Positions 1 through 8,800 of a stretch of 42,011 nucleotides of DNA are shown one piece after another. A program made the position numbers and the translations under genes. The notes under the pieces were generated by a model. It was not told the origin of the DNA. It was given only the letters and a program-made list of their open reading frames with translations, and searched no databases. Where the stretch lies: NCBI GenBank assembly GCA_944322025.1, contig CALUOH010000016.1:1-42011 (forward strand), given 5' to 3'. Positions within the stretch are counted from its first letter, which is position 1, and each line of letters starts with the position of its first letter. Source of the stretch: an uncultured Bacteroidales bacterium (lineage in GTDB: Bacteria > Bacteroidota > Bacteroidia > Bacteroidales > Paludibacteraceae).

Positions 1-84
1 GTACTCGCGCACTACCGCCAGTTTAAAGGAGATGCTGTAGTGTTTCTCTGCACGCTTAACGTACTTGTTCCCTGTATGTTCCAT
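1..84 (-). CDS. IS3-family transposase OrfA-like N-terminus (partial)
   Basis: This is the first 28 codons of a minus-strand ORF starting with ATG at 84-82 and leaving the window at base 1. The translation contains HYSISFKLAVVREY, which resembles the start of the helix-turn-helix domain of IS3-family OrfA proteins (Y-S-x-x-F-K-x-x-V-V-x-E-Y). OrfA binds the IS ends and is normally joined to the OrfB integrase by a programmed frameshift; none of that part is visible here. The start codon lies about 42 bases inside the inferred IS end, a normal leader length for such elements. Confidence 0.7.
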   Translation of the reverse strand, partial: MEHTGNKYVKRAEKHYSISFKLAVVREY

Positions 85-126
85 TGTCTTGCTTTTTTAG
101 TTGTAACGCTATTTTAGGACTAGACA
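1..126 (-). mobile_element. IS3-like insertion sequence, 5' end only
   Basis: The element runs off the left edge. Seen: on the minus strand an ORF starts at 84 and reads an OrfA-like N-terminus, and upstream of it the sequence TGTCTAGTCC (117-126 read on the minus strand) begins with the TG typical of IS3-family termini. The susC reading frame is open from 127 rightward but has TAG stops at 115-117 and 121-123, inside the inferred element. I therefore place the IS boundary at about 126/127. A 3-4 base target duplication would be expected to start at 127 (AATA), but the other end is outside the window. Family assignment rests on the transposase N-terminus; the exact boundary is inferred. Confidence 0.72.
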
Positions 127-705
127 AATACTGAAATGGAGGACGGCTCTCTCGACCGCTCCCTCACATACGACCACAATGAGGCGCAGGCAATACCGTA
201 CAAGACCGTAGACCCGGTGCTTACCGGAGGCTTGACCAACATACTGAACTACCGCTGGTTCGACCTCTCGTTCACATTCACATTCTCACTCGGCGGATGG
301 TCTTTTGACAAGACAGGCACATACATCGAAAACGGCACGAACAACATATACAGTTCAAAATACAACCTGCCTGTCTATGCCACTGACGCATGGCAGCAGC
401 CGGGTGACATCACCGATGTGCCGCGCTTTGTCTATGGCGATGCTGGCGGCCCGCAAAACTCGTCTCGCTATGTGCATAGCACTGACCATCTGCGCCTGAA
501 GAACCTCACGTTCGGATACACATTCCCGCGCAAGCTCACCCGCAAGGCACTGATTGAGAAAGCTCGGCTCTATTTCTCTGGCAGCAACCTGCTCACATGG
601 GCGGCGTGGAAACAATACGACCCCGAAGTGCCGATAGGTGGCGAAGTATTCTGCGAGACCCCGATAATGAGAACATTCAGCTTCGGACTGCAAGTGACAT
701 TCTAA
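127..705 (+). pseudogene. SusC-like TonB-dependent receptor, 3' fragment disrupted by IS
   Basis: The remaining ~192 codons are the C-terminal part of a SusC/RagA outer-membrane receptor. They include the conserved VLTGGLTN segment, alternating barrel strands (FDLSFTFTFSLGG, LRLKNLTFGYTFP), YFSGSNLLTW, and a terminal aromatic residue in the final strand (GLQVTF). SusC proteins form a TonB-dependent channel capped by a SusD lipoprotein and import glycans or peptides. A full family member is about 1,000 residues, so some 80% is missing. The ATG at 136 is just an internal Met, because homologous coding sequence continues back to 127. The left part of the gene may lie beyond the IS, outside the window. 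Without it the receptor should be non-functional. Confidence 0.85.
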
Positions 706-728
706 CCGAAACAAAACAGTTTATATAC

Positions 729-735
729 AGGAGGA
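729..735 (+). promoter_or_regulatory. Strong Shine-Dalgarno site for the SusD-like gene
   Basis: AGGAGGA lies 7 bases before the ATG at 743. Canonical purine-rich sites are rare in Bacteroidota, and no comparable site precedes the other genes I inspected here. It supports the chosen start and suggests efficient translation coupled to the upstream susC. Confidence 0.6.
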
Positions 736-742
736 CAACACG

Positions 743-2284
743 ATGAAGAAAACTATTGTCAGACATTTATATGCGGTTGGGGTGGCTGCCTTGGCTCTTG
801 TGCTAACCTCATGTGAGGATTGGCTGAACTTGCAGCCCTCCACTTCCACTGACACTGATAACGCTTTGAAGACTGTATCGGATGTCGAAAATGCAATGAA
901 CGGCATCTACCGCCTCGCCTCGGCGCACAGCTATTATGGTGACAACTACTTCTACTATGGCGATTGCCGTGCCGAGGATGTGCAGGCACGTGTAGAGAAG
1001 GGTGCTGGGCGGCGCGTCTCGCCGTACTATGAGTATAACGCCTTGGCGGACGATGCTTTCAATATCCGGCTGCCGTGGGAACAGGTATATAAGGTCATAC
1101 GCCAGACAAACAACATCATACAGAAGGTCAATGAGGGCACTGTTGAAGTCAGCTCTGACGATGAGGCCGCTCTCCTCGATGAGTTGGCTGCCGAGGCGCT
1201 CGCCATGCGTGCTATGGCGCACTATGACCTTGTGCGCCTCTATGCCATGCCCTACATGACGGACAGCATGGCTCTTGGCGTACCCATCGAACTCCAGCCG
1301 GAACTGCCTACCCACCGCCCAGCGCGTGACACTGTCTATGAGGTCTATACTCAGGTAATCAAGGATTTGAACGATGCAGTCAATGGAGGTCTGAGCCGCT
1401 CTAAAAAGGATGGGTGCTTCAACTATTGGAGCGCGAAAGCGTTGCTGTCGCGTGTCTATCTCAACAAGGGCGACTGGCGTAATGCCTACAAGGCTGCGGT
1501 TGATGTCATAGAGAACAACGGCGGCATCTATCGCCTCTACACCCACGATGAATACCCCACCGTATGGGGGCAGGACTTCACTACCGAATCGCTCTTCGAG
1601 TTCTATTTCACGCAGACTGAGCCTGCCGGCGGTAGTGGCGGTGAGGGTGCGCCTATGGTCTATGCAGACAATGTGCTCGACTGGAATAACCTAATCCTCA
1701 CTCAGGCTTTCCTTGACCTGTTGGACGAAGACCCCGACGATGTGCGTCACCAGCTCACCAAGCTGCCGCAGAGACCGGAAGCCAATGACCTGCCTTTCTT
1801 GACGGATGCGAATGGTAATCAAATATCGATTTCAGACAGGAGAATATACCTTGGCAAGTTCCCCGGAAAGGACGGCTCTGGTAATACTCCGCAGGACAAC
1901 GACCTCATTATTCTGCGCCTCTCCGAAGTATATCTCAATGCAGCCGAGGCAGGCTTCCATCTCGGTGGTGCTGAGGCTGAACAGGGACGCGCATATCTCA
2001 ACGAGATAGTCTCTCGTGCCAACCCTGAAAAGAGCGTATCCTCCGCCGATTTCACTCTGGAACGCATACTCAAGGAGCGTCGTAAGGAACTTGTCGGCGA
2101 GGGTCTTGTCTTCTACGACTATCTGCGTAACCAGAAAACGATAAGCCGCGAGGGCGGATGGCATCTCATATCCCTTGACGGCAGCAGTGCGCGCACCATA
2201 GCTCCGAACGACCTGCGTATCGCACTCCCGATTCCTCAGTCGGAGATAGACGCAAACCCGAATATAAAACAGAACCCCCGCTGA
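743..2284 (+). CDS. SusD/RagB-family nutrient-binding outer-membrane lipoprotein
   Basis: The 513-residue protein starts with a lipoprotein signal (hydrophobic stretch, then LTSC with the lipidated Cys24), followed by EDWLNLQPST, typical of SusD N-termini. TPR-like helices rich in AxxALLSRVYLNKGDW-type motifs follow, and the C-terminus is the family-typical NPNIKQNPR. Length is normal for SusD (500-600). SusD caps the SusC channel at the cell surface and captures substrate. It lies 37 bases after the susC fragment, so it was co-transcribed. With susC broken by the IS it is probably an orphan, and its expression may depend on promoter activity from the IS or from the fragment. The substrate cannot be told, as no glycosidase lies next to it. 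Confidence 0.93.
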   Translation: MKKTIVRHLYAVGVAALALVLTSCEDWLNLQPSTSTDTDNALKTVSDVENAMNGIYRLASAHSYYGDNYFYYGDCRAEDVQARVEKGAGRRVSPYYEYNALADDAFNIRLPWEQVYKVIRQTNNIIQKVNEGTVEVSSDDEAALLDELAAEALAMRAMAHYDLVRLYAMPYMTDSMALGVPIELQPELPTHRPARDTVYEVYTQVIKDLNDAVNGGLSRSKKDGCFNYWSAKALLSRVYLNKGDWRNAYKAAVDVIENNGGIYRLYTHDEYPTVWGQDFTTESLFEFYFTQTEPAGGSGGEGAPMVYADNVLDWNNLILTQAFLDLLDEDPDDVRHQLTKLPQRPEANDLPFLTDANGNQISISDRRIYLGKFPGKDGSGNTPQDNDLIILRLSEVYLNAAEAGFHLGGAEAEQGRAYLNEIVSRANPEKSVSSADFTLERILKERRKELVGEGLVFYDYLRNQKTISREGGWHLISLDGSSARTIAPNDLRIALPIPQSEIDANPNIKQNPR

Positions 2285-2321
2285 ACTGATTGTACTGGCT
2301 TCAGGCGGAATGGTATCATAC

Positions 2322-2365
2322 ATACGGGAGCTTTACACTTCAAGTAAAGTTCCCGTATTGTTTTT
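2322..2365 (+). terminator. Rho-independent terminator after the susD-like gene
   Basis: ATACGGGAGCTTTAC (2322-2336) pairs with GTAAAGTTCCCGTAT (2344-2358) over 15 positions with a single G-T wobble; the loop is 7 bases and TTTTT follows at 2361-2365. It separates the SusC/D transcript from the tpiA operon. Confidence 0.85.
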
Positions 2366-2429
2366 ATGACCGTACCGTTGGTGAAAAATAACAGAACTGT
2401 CCGCCGCACTGACGTATAGTATTTTTTTG

Positions 2430-2437
2430 TACTTTTG
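2430..2437 (+). promoter_or_regulatory. Bacteroidota-type promoter (-7 box) for the DUF1599-doxX-tpiA operon
   Basis: TACTTTTG matches the Bacteroides -7 consensus TAnnTTTG exactly. I see no strong -33 TTTG box. If transcription starts about 7 bases downstream, the leader before the ATG at 2452 is only ~8 bases, or ~20 if the Met at 2464 is used. Confidence 0.55.
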
Positions 2438-2451
2438 TATGGAACTAAACC

Positions 2452-3018
2452 ATGCAAAAGAAAATGACAGGACCCGATACATCAGCACAGTTTGACACCG
2501 CCGTGGCCGAGTGCCGTGACATATTCGTCAAGAAGCTCGAAGACTACGGTGCCGCGTGGCGCATCATGCGCCCGAGTTCAGTGACCGACCAGATATTCAT
2601 CAAGGCAAAACGCATAAGGAGCATTGAAACAAAGGGCGTTGCGCTTGTCGATGAGGGCGTGCACCCCGAATTGATAGGCATAATCAACTATGCCGTCATC
2701 GGACTGATACAGCTCGAACTCGGTTGCGCTGACACTGACGATATGGATAAGAAACGTGCCGTAGAGATGTACGACCGCTACATAGCCGAGGCAAAGAGGC
2801 TCATGATGGCCAAGAACCACGACTATGACGAAGCGTGGAGAAAGATGCGCCCCCAGTCCTACACCGACCTCATACTCATGAAGATATGCCGCACTAAACA
2901 GATTGAGGACCATTGCGGACATACTCTTGTCTCCGAAGGCATCGACGCAAACTATTTCGACATGATAAACTACTCGGTTTTCGGCCTGATAAAGCTCTCC
3001 GAAAGCCATAATTCATAA
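2452..3018 (+). CDS. DUF1599-family protein with internal duplication
   Basis: The 188-residue protein belongs to the DUF1599 family, which I recall being listed among nucleotide-modification-associated domains. Its biochemical activity is not established. Two copies of one ~65-residue unit are visible: residues ~25-91 (KKLEDYGAAWRIMRP ... INYAVIGLIQLE) and ~120-185 (AKNHDYDEAWRKMRP ... INYSVFGLIKLSE). Each has a K-x-x-DY-x-x-AW-x-x-MRP motif and ends in an INY-hydrophobic helix. It is the first gene of an operon with the membrane protein (20-base gap) and tpiA, an order I recall from other Bacteroidales. The start at 2452 is close to the predicted promoter, so Met5 at 2464 is an alternative. 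Confidence 0.85.
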   Translation: MQKKMTGPDTSAQFDTAVAECRDIFVKKLEDYGAAWRIMRPSSVTDQIFIKAKRIRSIETKGVALVDEGVHPELIGIINYAVIGLIQLELGCADTDDMDKKRAVEMYDRYIAEAKRLMMAKNHDYDEAWRKMRPQSYTDLILMKICRTKQIEDHCGHTLVSEGIDANYFDMINYSVFGLIKLSESHNS

Positions 3019-3038
3019 ACCTATAATCAGTAAAAACC

Positions 3039-4187
3039 ATGAACAGTACATCTGACAGACATCTGCCTGCTTGGCAGACGGCAGTTTTCTACATCTGCAG
3101 TGTCCTTTTCGGGCTGACTTTCATTTTCTCCGGCTTCGTAAAGGCCATCGACCCCCTCGGCACAGTCTACAAGATACAGGATTATCTTGTCGCCATGCAC
3201 CTCGAAGTCCTCAGCCCGCTGGCACATGTCGCCGCATTCGCCCTCTTCTCCTTGGAGTTCCTGACCGGCATGCTCATCCTGCTCAACATCCGTTTCCGCG
3301 AAGGCCTTATCCTCGGCACGGCATTCATGGCCGTCATGACACCACTGACGCTATGGATTGCCTTGGAAAACCCCGTGACCGACTGCGGCTGCTTCGGCGA
3401 CGCCCTTGTAATATCCAACACGGCCACATTCTGGAAAAACATAGTGCTCTGCCTGATGGTTGTCTGCATGTGGCTCTTCCGCCGCGCCTGTCGTTCTTGG
3501 GTCTCCCCGCTCCCCTCGTGGCTGCTCTTCATCGCATTCCTCCTCATACCCGTAAGCGTCGGCTGTTGCAGCCTCCACTCCCTGCCCTTCAAGGACTTCC
3601 GCCCTTACCACATCGGCGCGAGCATCGAGGAGGGCATGTTGATGCCCGAAGGGGCCGAGCCTGACCAGTACGAGACCACATTCCTCTACTCCAAGGATGG
3701 CGAAGTGCGCGAGTTCTCTCTGGCCGATGCACCCTACAACGACTCCACTTGGACATTCGTCGAGCAGCACACCGAGCTGATAAAGAAAGGCTACACCCCT
3801 CCCATACATGACTTCTCAATCATAACAATGGACGGCGACGACGTGACATACGACGTACTCGACAGCCCCGGACGCACATACCTTGCCGTCATGTACGACC
3901 TCTCCACCACCGACCGCTCCCATGCCGACGAACTTGAAAGCCTCTACTCACTGGCAAAGGCCGAAGGCGCAGCATTCTACGCCCTCACAGCATCCGTCGA
4001 CCTCGTCGACAGCTACGTTGCCGAGACCGGAGTGACATTCCCATTCGCCATGACAGATCCCATACAGCTCAAAACCATGGTGCGTGCCAACCCCGGTGTA
4101 CTCGTCATCGAAAACGGCATCATCATCGACAAATGGAACGTCAACCAGCAGAAAAAACATCTCGAACGGCTCTTGAAAGACCGTTGA
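3039..4187 (+). CDS. DoxX/MauE-type membrane protein with thioredoxin-like C-terminal domain
   Basis: The 382-residue inner-membrane protein has about five hydrophobic segments in residues ~10-190 (for example VLFGLTFIFSGFV, FALFSLEFLTGMLILL, AFMAVMTPLTLWIAL). The DCGCFGD motif near residue 125 is characteristic of DoxX/MauE-type proteins. Residues ~240-382 look like a thioredoxin or peroxiredoxin fold (YLAVMYDLSTTDRSHADELESLY, then PGVLVIENGIIIDKW) but lack a CxxC active site. A role in envelope redox or disulfide chemistry is plausible and unproven. Its place between the DUF1599 gene and tpiA recalls a conserved Bacteroidales arrangement. The 33-base gap to tpiA supports one transcript. Confidence 0.8.
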   Translation: MNSTSDRHLPAWQTAVFYICSVLFGLTFIFSGFVKAIDPLGTVYKIQDYLVAMHLEVLSPLAHVAAFALFSLEFLTGMLILLNIRFREGLILGTAFMAVMTPLTLWIALENPVTDCGCFGDALVISNTATFWKNIVLCLMVVCMWLFRRACRSWVSPLPSWLLFIAFLLIPVSVGCCSLHSLPFKDFRPYHIGASIEEGMLMPEGAEPDQYETTFLYSKDGEVREFSLADAPYNDSTWTFVEQHTELIKKGYTPPIHDFSIITMDGDDVTYDVLDSPGRTYLAVMYDLSTTDRSHADELESLYSLAKAEGAAFYALTASVDLVDSYVAETGVTFPFAMTDPIQLKTMVRANPGVLVIENGIIIDKWNVNQQKKHLERLLKDR

Positions 4188-4220
4188 CACCATTGTATAA
4201 TTTCTTGAAAACTGACAGAT

Positions 4221-4970
4221 ATGAGAAAAAACATTGTCGCAGGCAACTGGAAAATGAACAAGACCCTGCAAGAAGGTGTGGCTCTCGCCACAGAATTGAA
4301 ATCGGCAGTCAAAAACCCCAAATGCGATGTGATAATAGGCACGCCCTTCATCCATCTCGCCACCGTGGCTGAACTGCTGAAAGACACCCCCATCGCCGTA
4401 GCCGCCGAAAACTGCGCCGACCACGCCTCCGGCGCATACACCGGCGAAGTCTCCGCCGCGATGGTCAAATCCACCGGCGCGCAATACGTCATAATCGGCC
4501 ACTCCGAACGCCGCGCATACTACGGCGAGACATACGCCATGCTCAAAGAGAAAGTACAGCTCGCCCTCGCCAACTCCCTCCGCCCCATATTCTGCGTAGG
4601 CGAAGTCAAGGAAGAGCGCGAGGCAGGCCGTCAGAACGACGTAGTCAAGGCGCAGCTTGAAGGTTCGCTCTTCTCCCTCTCCGCCGATGACTTCGGCCGC
4701 ATCGTCATCGCCTACGAGCCCGTCTGGGCCATCGGCACAGGCCTCACCGCCACACCCGAACAGGCACAGGAGATGCACGCCTACATCCGCAGCCTCATCG
4801 CCGCCCGCTACGGCGCACAGGTAGCCGCCGACTGCACCATACTCTACGGCGGCAGCTGCAACGCGAAAAACGCCGCATCCCTCTTCGCCAACCCCGACAT
4901 CGACGGCGGCCTCATCGGCGGCGCGTCACTCAAAGCCGAGGACTTCTGCGCCATAATCGACGCCTTCTGA
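4221..4970 (+). CDS. tpiA: Triosephosphate isomerase
   Basis: The 249-residue cytoplasmic enzyme interconverts dihydroxyacetone phosphate and glyceraldehyde 3-phosphate in glycolysis and gluconeogenesis. All diagnostic parts are present: GNWKMN with the substrate-binding Asn9 and Lys11, the electrophile His94 in GHSERR, the catalytic base Glu166 in [10 protein letters not shown] (the start of loop 6), and the phosphate-binding LYGGS and GLIGGASL motifs. Length is that of the standard family. It is the last gene of the operon and is followed directly by a terminator. In several Bacteroidales a SPOR-domain gene and folE follow tpiA (from memory); they are absent here. Confidence 0.98.
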   Translation: MRKNIVAGNWKMNKTLQEGVALATELKSAVKNPKCDVIIGTPFIHLATVAELLKDTPIAVAAENCADHASGAYTGEVSAAMVKSTGAQYVIIGHSERRAYYGETYAMLKEKVQLALANSLRPIFCVGEVKEEREAGRQNDVVKAQLEGSLFSLSADDFGRIVIAYEPVWAIGTGLTATPEQAQEMHAYIRSLIAARYGAQVAADCTILYGGSCNAKNAASLFANPDIDGGLIGGASLKAEDFCAIIDAF

Positions 4971-4994
4971 CCCCCTCCCCGACACATCATTCTT

Positions 4995-5030
4995 AGGGCG
5001 GCTTACCCATCACGGGCAGCCGCCCTTCCT
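4995..5030 (+). terminator. Rho-independent terminator after tpiA
   Basis: AGGGCGGCT (4995-5003) pairs perfectly with AGCCGCCCT (5018-5026) around a 14-base loop, followed by a pyrimidine run (TTCCTCTTTCCC) rather than a pure T tract. It leads straight into a long polypyrimidine stretch. Confidence 0.7.
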
Positions 5031-5280
5031 CTTTCCCGTTCCTTTCCCTTCGCCGCCCGCTCTCCCGCCAAACGCCCCTCCTCCCGTACTCTGCTGCCAC
5101 TTTCCCTCTCCGCCCCTCATTCCCTTTCCTCCCTCATCATCATTACTTTCCCCTAACAAACATCCCTCCTCCCGCATTCCGTTGCCACTTTCCTCCTCTC
5201 TCTCCCTCATGTCCCTTCCTCCCCCATCCTCATCCCTTATCCCCCCTTAATCACCCCACCATCCTCCTCTCTATTTCTAA
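5027..5280 (+). other. Polypyrimidine (C-rich, G-poor) intergenic tract
   Basis: About 250 bases almost free of G on the plus strand: in 5161-5220, 52 of 60 bases are pyrimidines and only 4 are G. Within it CTCCTCCCG recurs at 5078 and 5166 inside a longer imperfect repeat of period 88. No gene is visible; the ORF on the other strand is a composition artefact. C-rich, G-poor RNA is the classical signature of Rho loading, so a back-up Rho-dependent terminator after tpiA is possible. Confidence 0.6.
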
Positions 5281-5290
5281 GCGCAAATGA

Positions 5291-5352
5291 AAGTTAAAAA
5301 GTCGTACTCTCAAGCCAGCCCTCAGCCAGCCCCTCCGAAGCCCCTACGGCCA
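5291..5352 (+). repeat. Dispersed intergenic repeat, copy A
   Basis: The copy starts AGTTAAAAAGTCGTACTCTC (5292-5311) and continues with AGCCAGCCCTC, then AGCCCCTCCGAAGCCCCTAC. The same start (AGTTAAAAACACxTACTCTC) and the same CCGAAGCCC words occur at 34187 on the plus strand and at 31665 on the minus strand. It is GC-rich after an AT-rich head. Function unknown. Confidence 0.65.
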
Positions 5353-5473
5353 TCCCCCCTCCGTCTACATTCACCATTGCAATCAAAAACCAAACATCCG
5401 CCGCGTCTCACCCTCACTGCAGCCTCATTTTAACCAAACAGCACAATCGTTTTCTTTTTTTTGACAAATCCGC

Positions 5474-5504
5474 TTGCTCTTTACCGTCATTATGCCTATC
5501 TTTT
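5474..5504 (+). promoter_or_regulatory. Candidate promoter for the large surface-protein locus
   Basis: TTGC (5474-5477), 19 bases, then TATCTTTT (5497-5504) gives the Bacteroides -33/-7 arrangement, with 7 of 8 matches to TAnnTTTG and an ideal spacer. If used, transcription starts near 5511 and the leader before the ATG at 5807 is close to 300 bases. The leader is AT-rich and shows no obvious riboswitch; I see no gene in it. Confidence 0.5.
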
Positions 5505-5806
5505 AGCAATCAAAAAATTGCATAAGCTAATGAGACTCAGTTTCTGATGTTTACTTAAAAAGCCGTAGTCAAACGCATCCGGCATCATCTCACGCTGAAA
5601 AGCAAAACGGAAAAGCTTACAGGAAATCGCTACTTAAAAAAGGCTGGTTGGAATATTTGAAGAAAGAACATCGGACATTAAGCCCTTTAACAATACTGAA
5701 AAAATACGGCTCATAACCGCCGTCAAAAGTTAAACGAACAGGCTTTTTAACTAAGCAACGGCCATCACATAGGAAGGTTAAAAGTACAACATAAAAAACG
5801 ACGCGT

Positions 5807-8800
5807 ATGACAACCATAATCAAATCAATGGCACAAATGTTCATAAGTACACTTTTTATGGCTTTCGCAGTGTGCGCCTCCGCACAGCAGCAGACATACA
5901 GTTGTGACTTTGAAAATACCGCCGAAAACTATCTATGGACACTCAATTCTGGAGTATTCGGACAAGACTGTGTCAACAAGTGGTACATAGGTACAGCCGC
6001 GAGTAACGGCGGACAAAATGGCCTCTATATCTCAAACGATGGCGGGCAAACTGCAAGCTACGTTGGTAGCTCTCTCGTAGTTATCGCCTATCGCACACTG
6101 ACACTCCCGTCCGGCACATACGAACTGGCGTTCGACTGGCAGGCCGGAGCGAGCCGAACCAACGCCTTCTACGTCTGCTGGATTCCGGACACGGTGACGG
6201 GCATCAACTCGAACATAAACGGCTTCCTGCCGGAATGGGTGGAGCGGTATGCAGTGCCGTTCACAGACTCACTCATGCTGACATCAGCGAACTGGAACAC
6301 ATCGGCCGACACCATAATTTCCGACGGAACGCCGCACAAGCTGGCATTCGTATGGAACAACAAGGTGGAAGAGCCCGCGATACCGGGAGCGTGCATAGAC
6401 AACATCGACATACTGCCCGTGAACGACTGCGAGAAGCCACACGACATAATAATAACCTCGGTGGGGGAGAAGATTACCATATCGTGGCAAGGGAACGCCG
6501 ACTCATACGACCTACGATTCAAAGCTTCGTCGGACAATATCTGGCACGAACAATACGGACTGACCTCCACACAGTATGAGTCAAACGACATCAGCGAGGG
6601 AATGGTAGACGTATATGTACGCTCGCACTGCGGCGAAGAATACAGCACGTGGGTGTCATACAGCCAATTCGTCTTCTTCAAGGGGACGCGGTGCGTGGAC
6701 TACTTAGACCTGACCAGGGAGAACTGCTTCTACGGCACATACGACAAGCCGCAGTCGATGAGAGGCGTGGTCAACTACGGCCCTTACAGCATACAGAGCC
6801 GCCACACAATACATTATGACCCGATAGAGCGCGACCCGCGCACCGACAACAAGCTGAAGACAGTGCCGGACGGGGAGATAGCCTCTGTCAGATTAGGCAA
6901 CTGGGAAATAAACGGAGAGGGGGAGAGCGTGCAATTCCAATATACTGTCGATGCCTCGACATCGGCCATACTGCTGCTCAAATACGCGGTAGTACTCGAG
7001 AACCCGGGACACGACAAAGACGAACAGCCACGATTTACACTCAGCATACTCAAGAACGGACAGCCGCTCGACAACTACGGCTGCGGCGAGGCAGATTTCT
7101 CGGCCGGATACACAGATGAGAAATGGAACACGGCACAGGAGGGCAAAGTGGAGTGGAAAGACTGGACCACAGTGGGCATCAACCTCGCACAGTACGACGG
7201 GGAGACCCTGACCATACGACTGACGACATACGACTGCACACTCGGAGGACACTACGGCTACGCTTACTTCGCACTCGGATGCTCTGACGGCAAGATGCAA
7301 GGGCTCAGCTGCGGCGACACGCCGACCAACGCGTTCAAAGGGCCTGACGGATTCAAATATGTGTGGTATCTGCCGGACACTCCGCTCGACACCATCAGCA
7401 CAGAACAGGTGCTGCCAGTGCTGCCGAACGACACGATGACCTACTACTGCAACGTCATACAGCCGACAAACGACAGCTGCTGGTACACAATCTCGGCGAC
7501 AGCCATTCCGCGCTGGCCTGTGGCGGAGGCATCTTACGAACTCGGCACACGCGACTGCAAGAACATAGTGCAGTTCACAAACGAGAGCTATGTGAAGCTC
7601 GTCAACCCAATCACCAACGACACATCGGTGATGGACCAACCGTGCGAGACTGCACACTGGGACTTCGGCGACGGCACGACATCGGACGTAATCAGCCCGA
7701 TGCACGAATTTCCGGGAGAAGGGGGTAAATATAACGTCACGCTCACGGCTGGATTGGCCAACGGGCTATGCCTCTCGACATATACATTCACAGTGGACCT
7801 GCCGGAGGTGAAAGAGAGCACGGACACGATAGAGGGGTTCGTCTGCAAAGGCAACCCATACGAATTTCACGGGGTAAACAGGTACAGCACAGGGTTCTAC
7901 AACGATACGACCATCGACAGCATAAACGGCTGCCGCGTCATCGAAGTGCTAGACCTGACCGTCATAGACAAGACCGACACCGTGATATACGACACTGTAT
8001 GCTCAGCCGACCTGCCGTACATATTCAACGGAGAGGAGTGCAACGAAAGCGGGACGTACACGGCAAACCTCGAGAACATACACCAGTGCGACTCGACAGT
8101 CACACTGGAGCTGTATGTCAATGAGTCGCTGATACTCGACATAGCAGGCAGCACACAGGCGTGCGCCGACGACGGCGAAGTGCGCATACCGTTCGATGTA
8201 CTTTCAGGTACAGTGACCTCATACAACCTGAACTGCGGGCAAGACAGCGCACTGAATGTCCGGGACGGAGTGCCGGAGGAGGGGACAGTCGTCATCCGCC
8301 TGCCTGAGAGCATACGCCCAGGCCTGTACCGCACCACAGTGGATTTTGCGAATATGGAATGCGGCAACTATACGCACGCGGTAGATATAGAGCTACGCTA
8401 TGCGGACAGCATCATCGCACAGCGGTGGGGCGATGTCTTAGGAGTGCGCAACGCGGAATGGAACGGAGGGTATGAGTTCACCGCCTACCAGTGGTACGAA
8501 AACGGGCAACCTCTCGAGGGAGAGACATCAGCACTGCTCTACCGTCCGGACGGGCTGACCGTAGGAGCGGAATACTGCGTGGAGCTGACACGCGCCGACG
8601 ACGGGATGAAAGCCCTCACCTGCGCAAAGGAGGCACAGGACTTCTCATCGGTAGAGGTGACACCGACAGTGACATTCTCGGGCGGCACAGTCGGAGTGAA
8701 AAGCGGCGCGGCTGGAAAAGCACGGCTGTGGAGCGCAGCAGGGACACTTGCGGGCAGTTACCCGCTGAACAACGGAGAGACAGACATCACGGTCAATGCG

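Noticed and set aside
5010..5210. Small Gly/Glu/Arg-rich minus-strand ORF after tpiA
   Set aside because: Purely a product of the polypyrimidine tract read backwards; low complexity and no leader.
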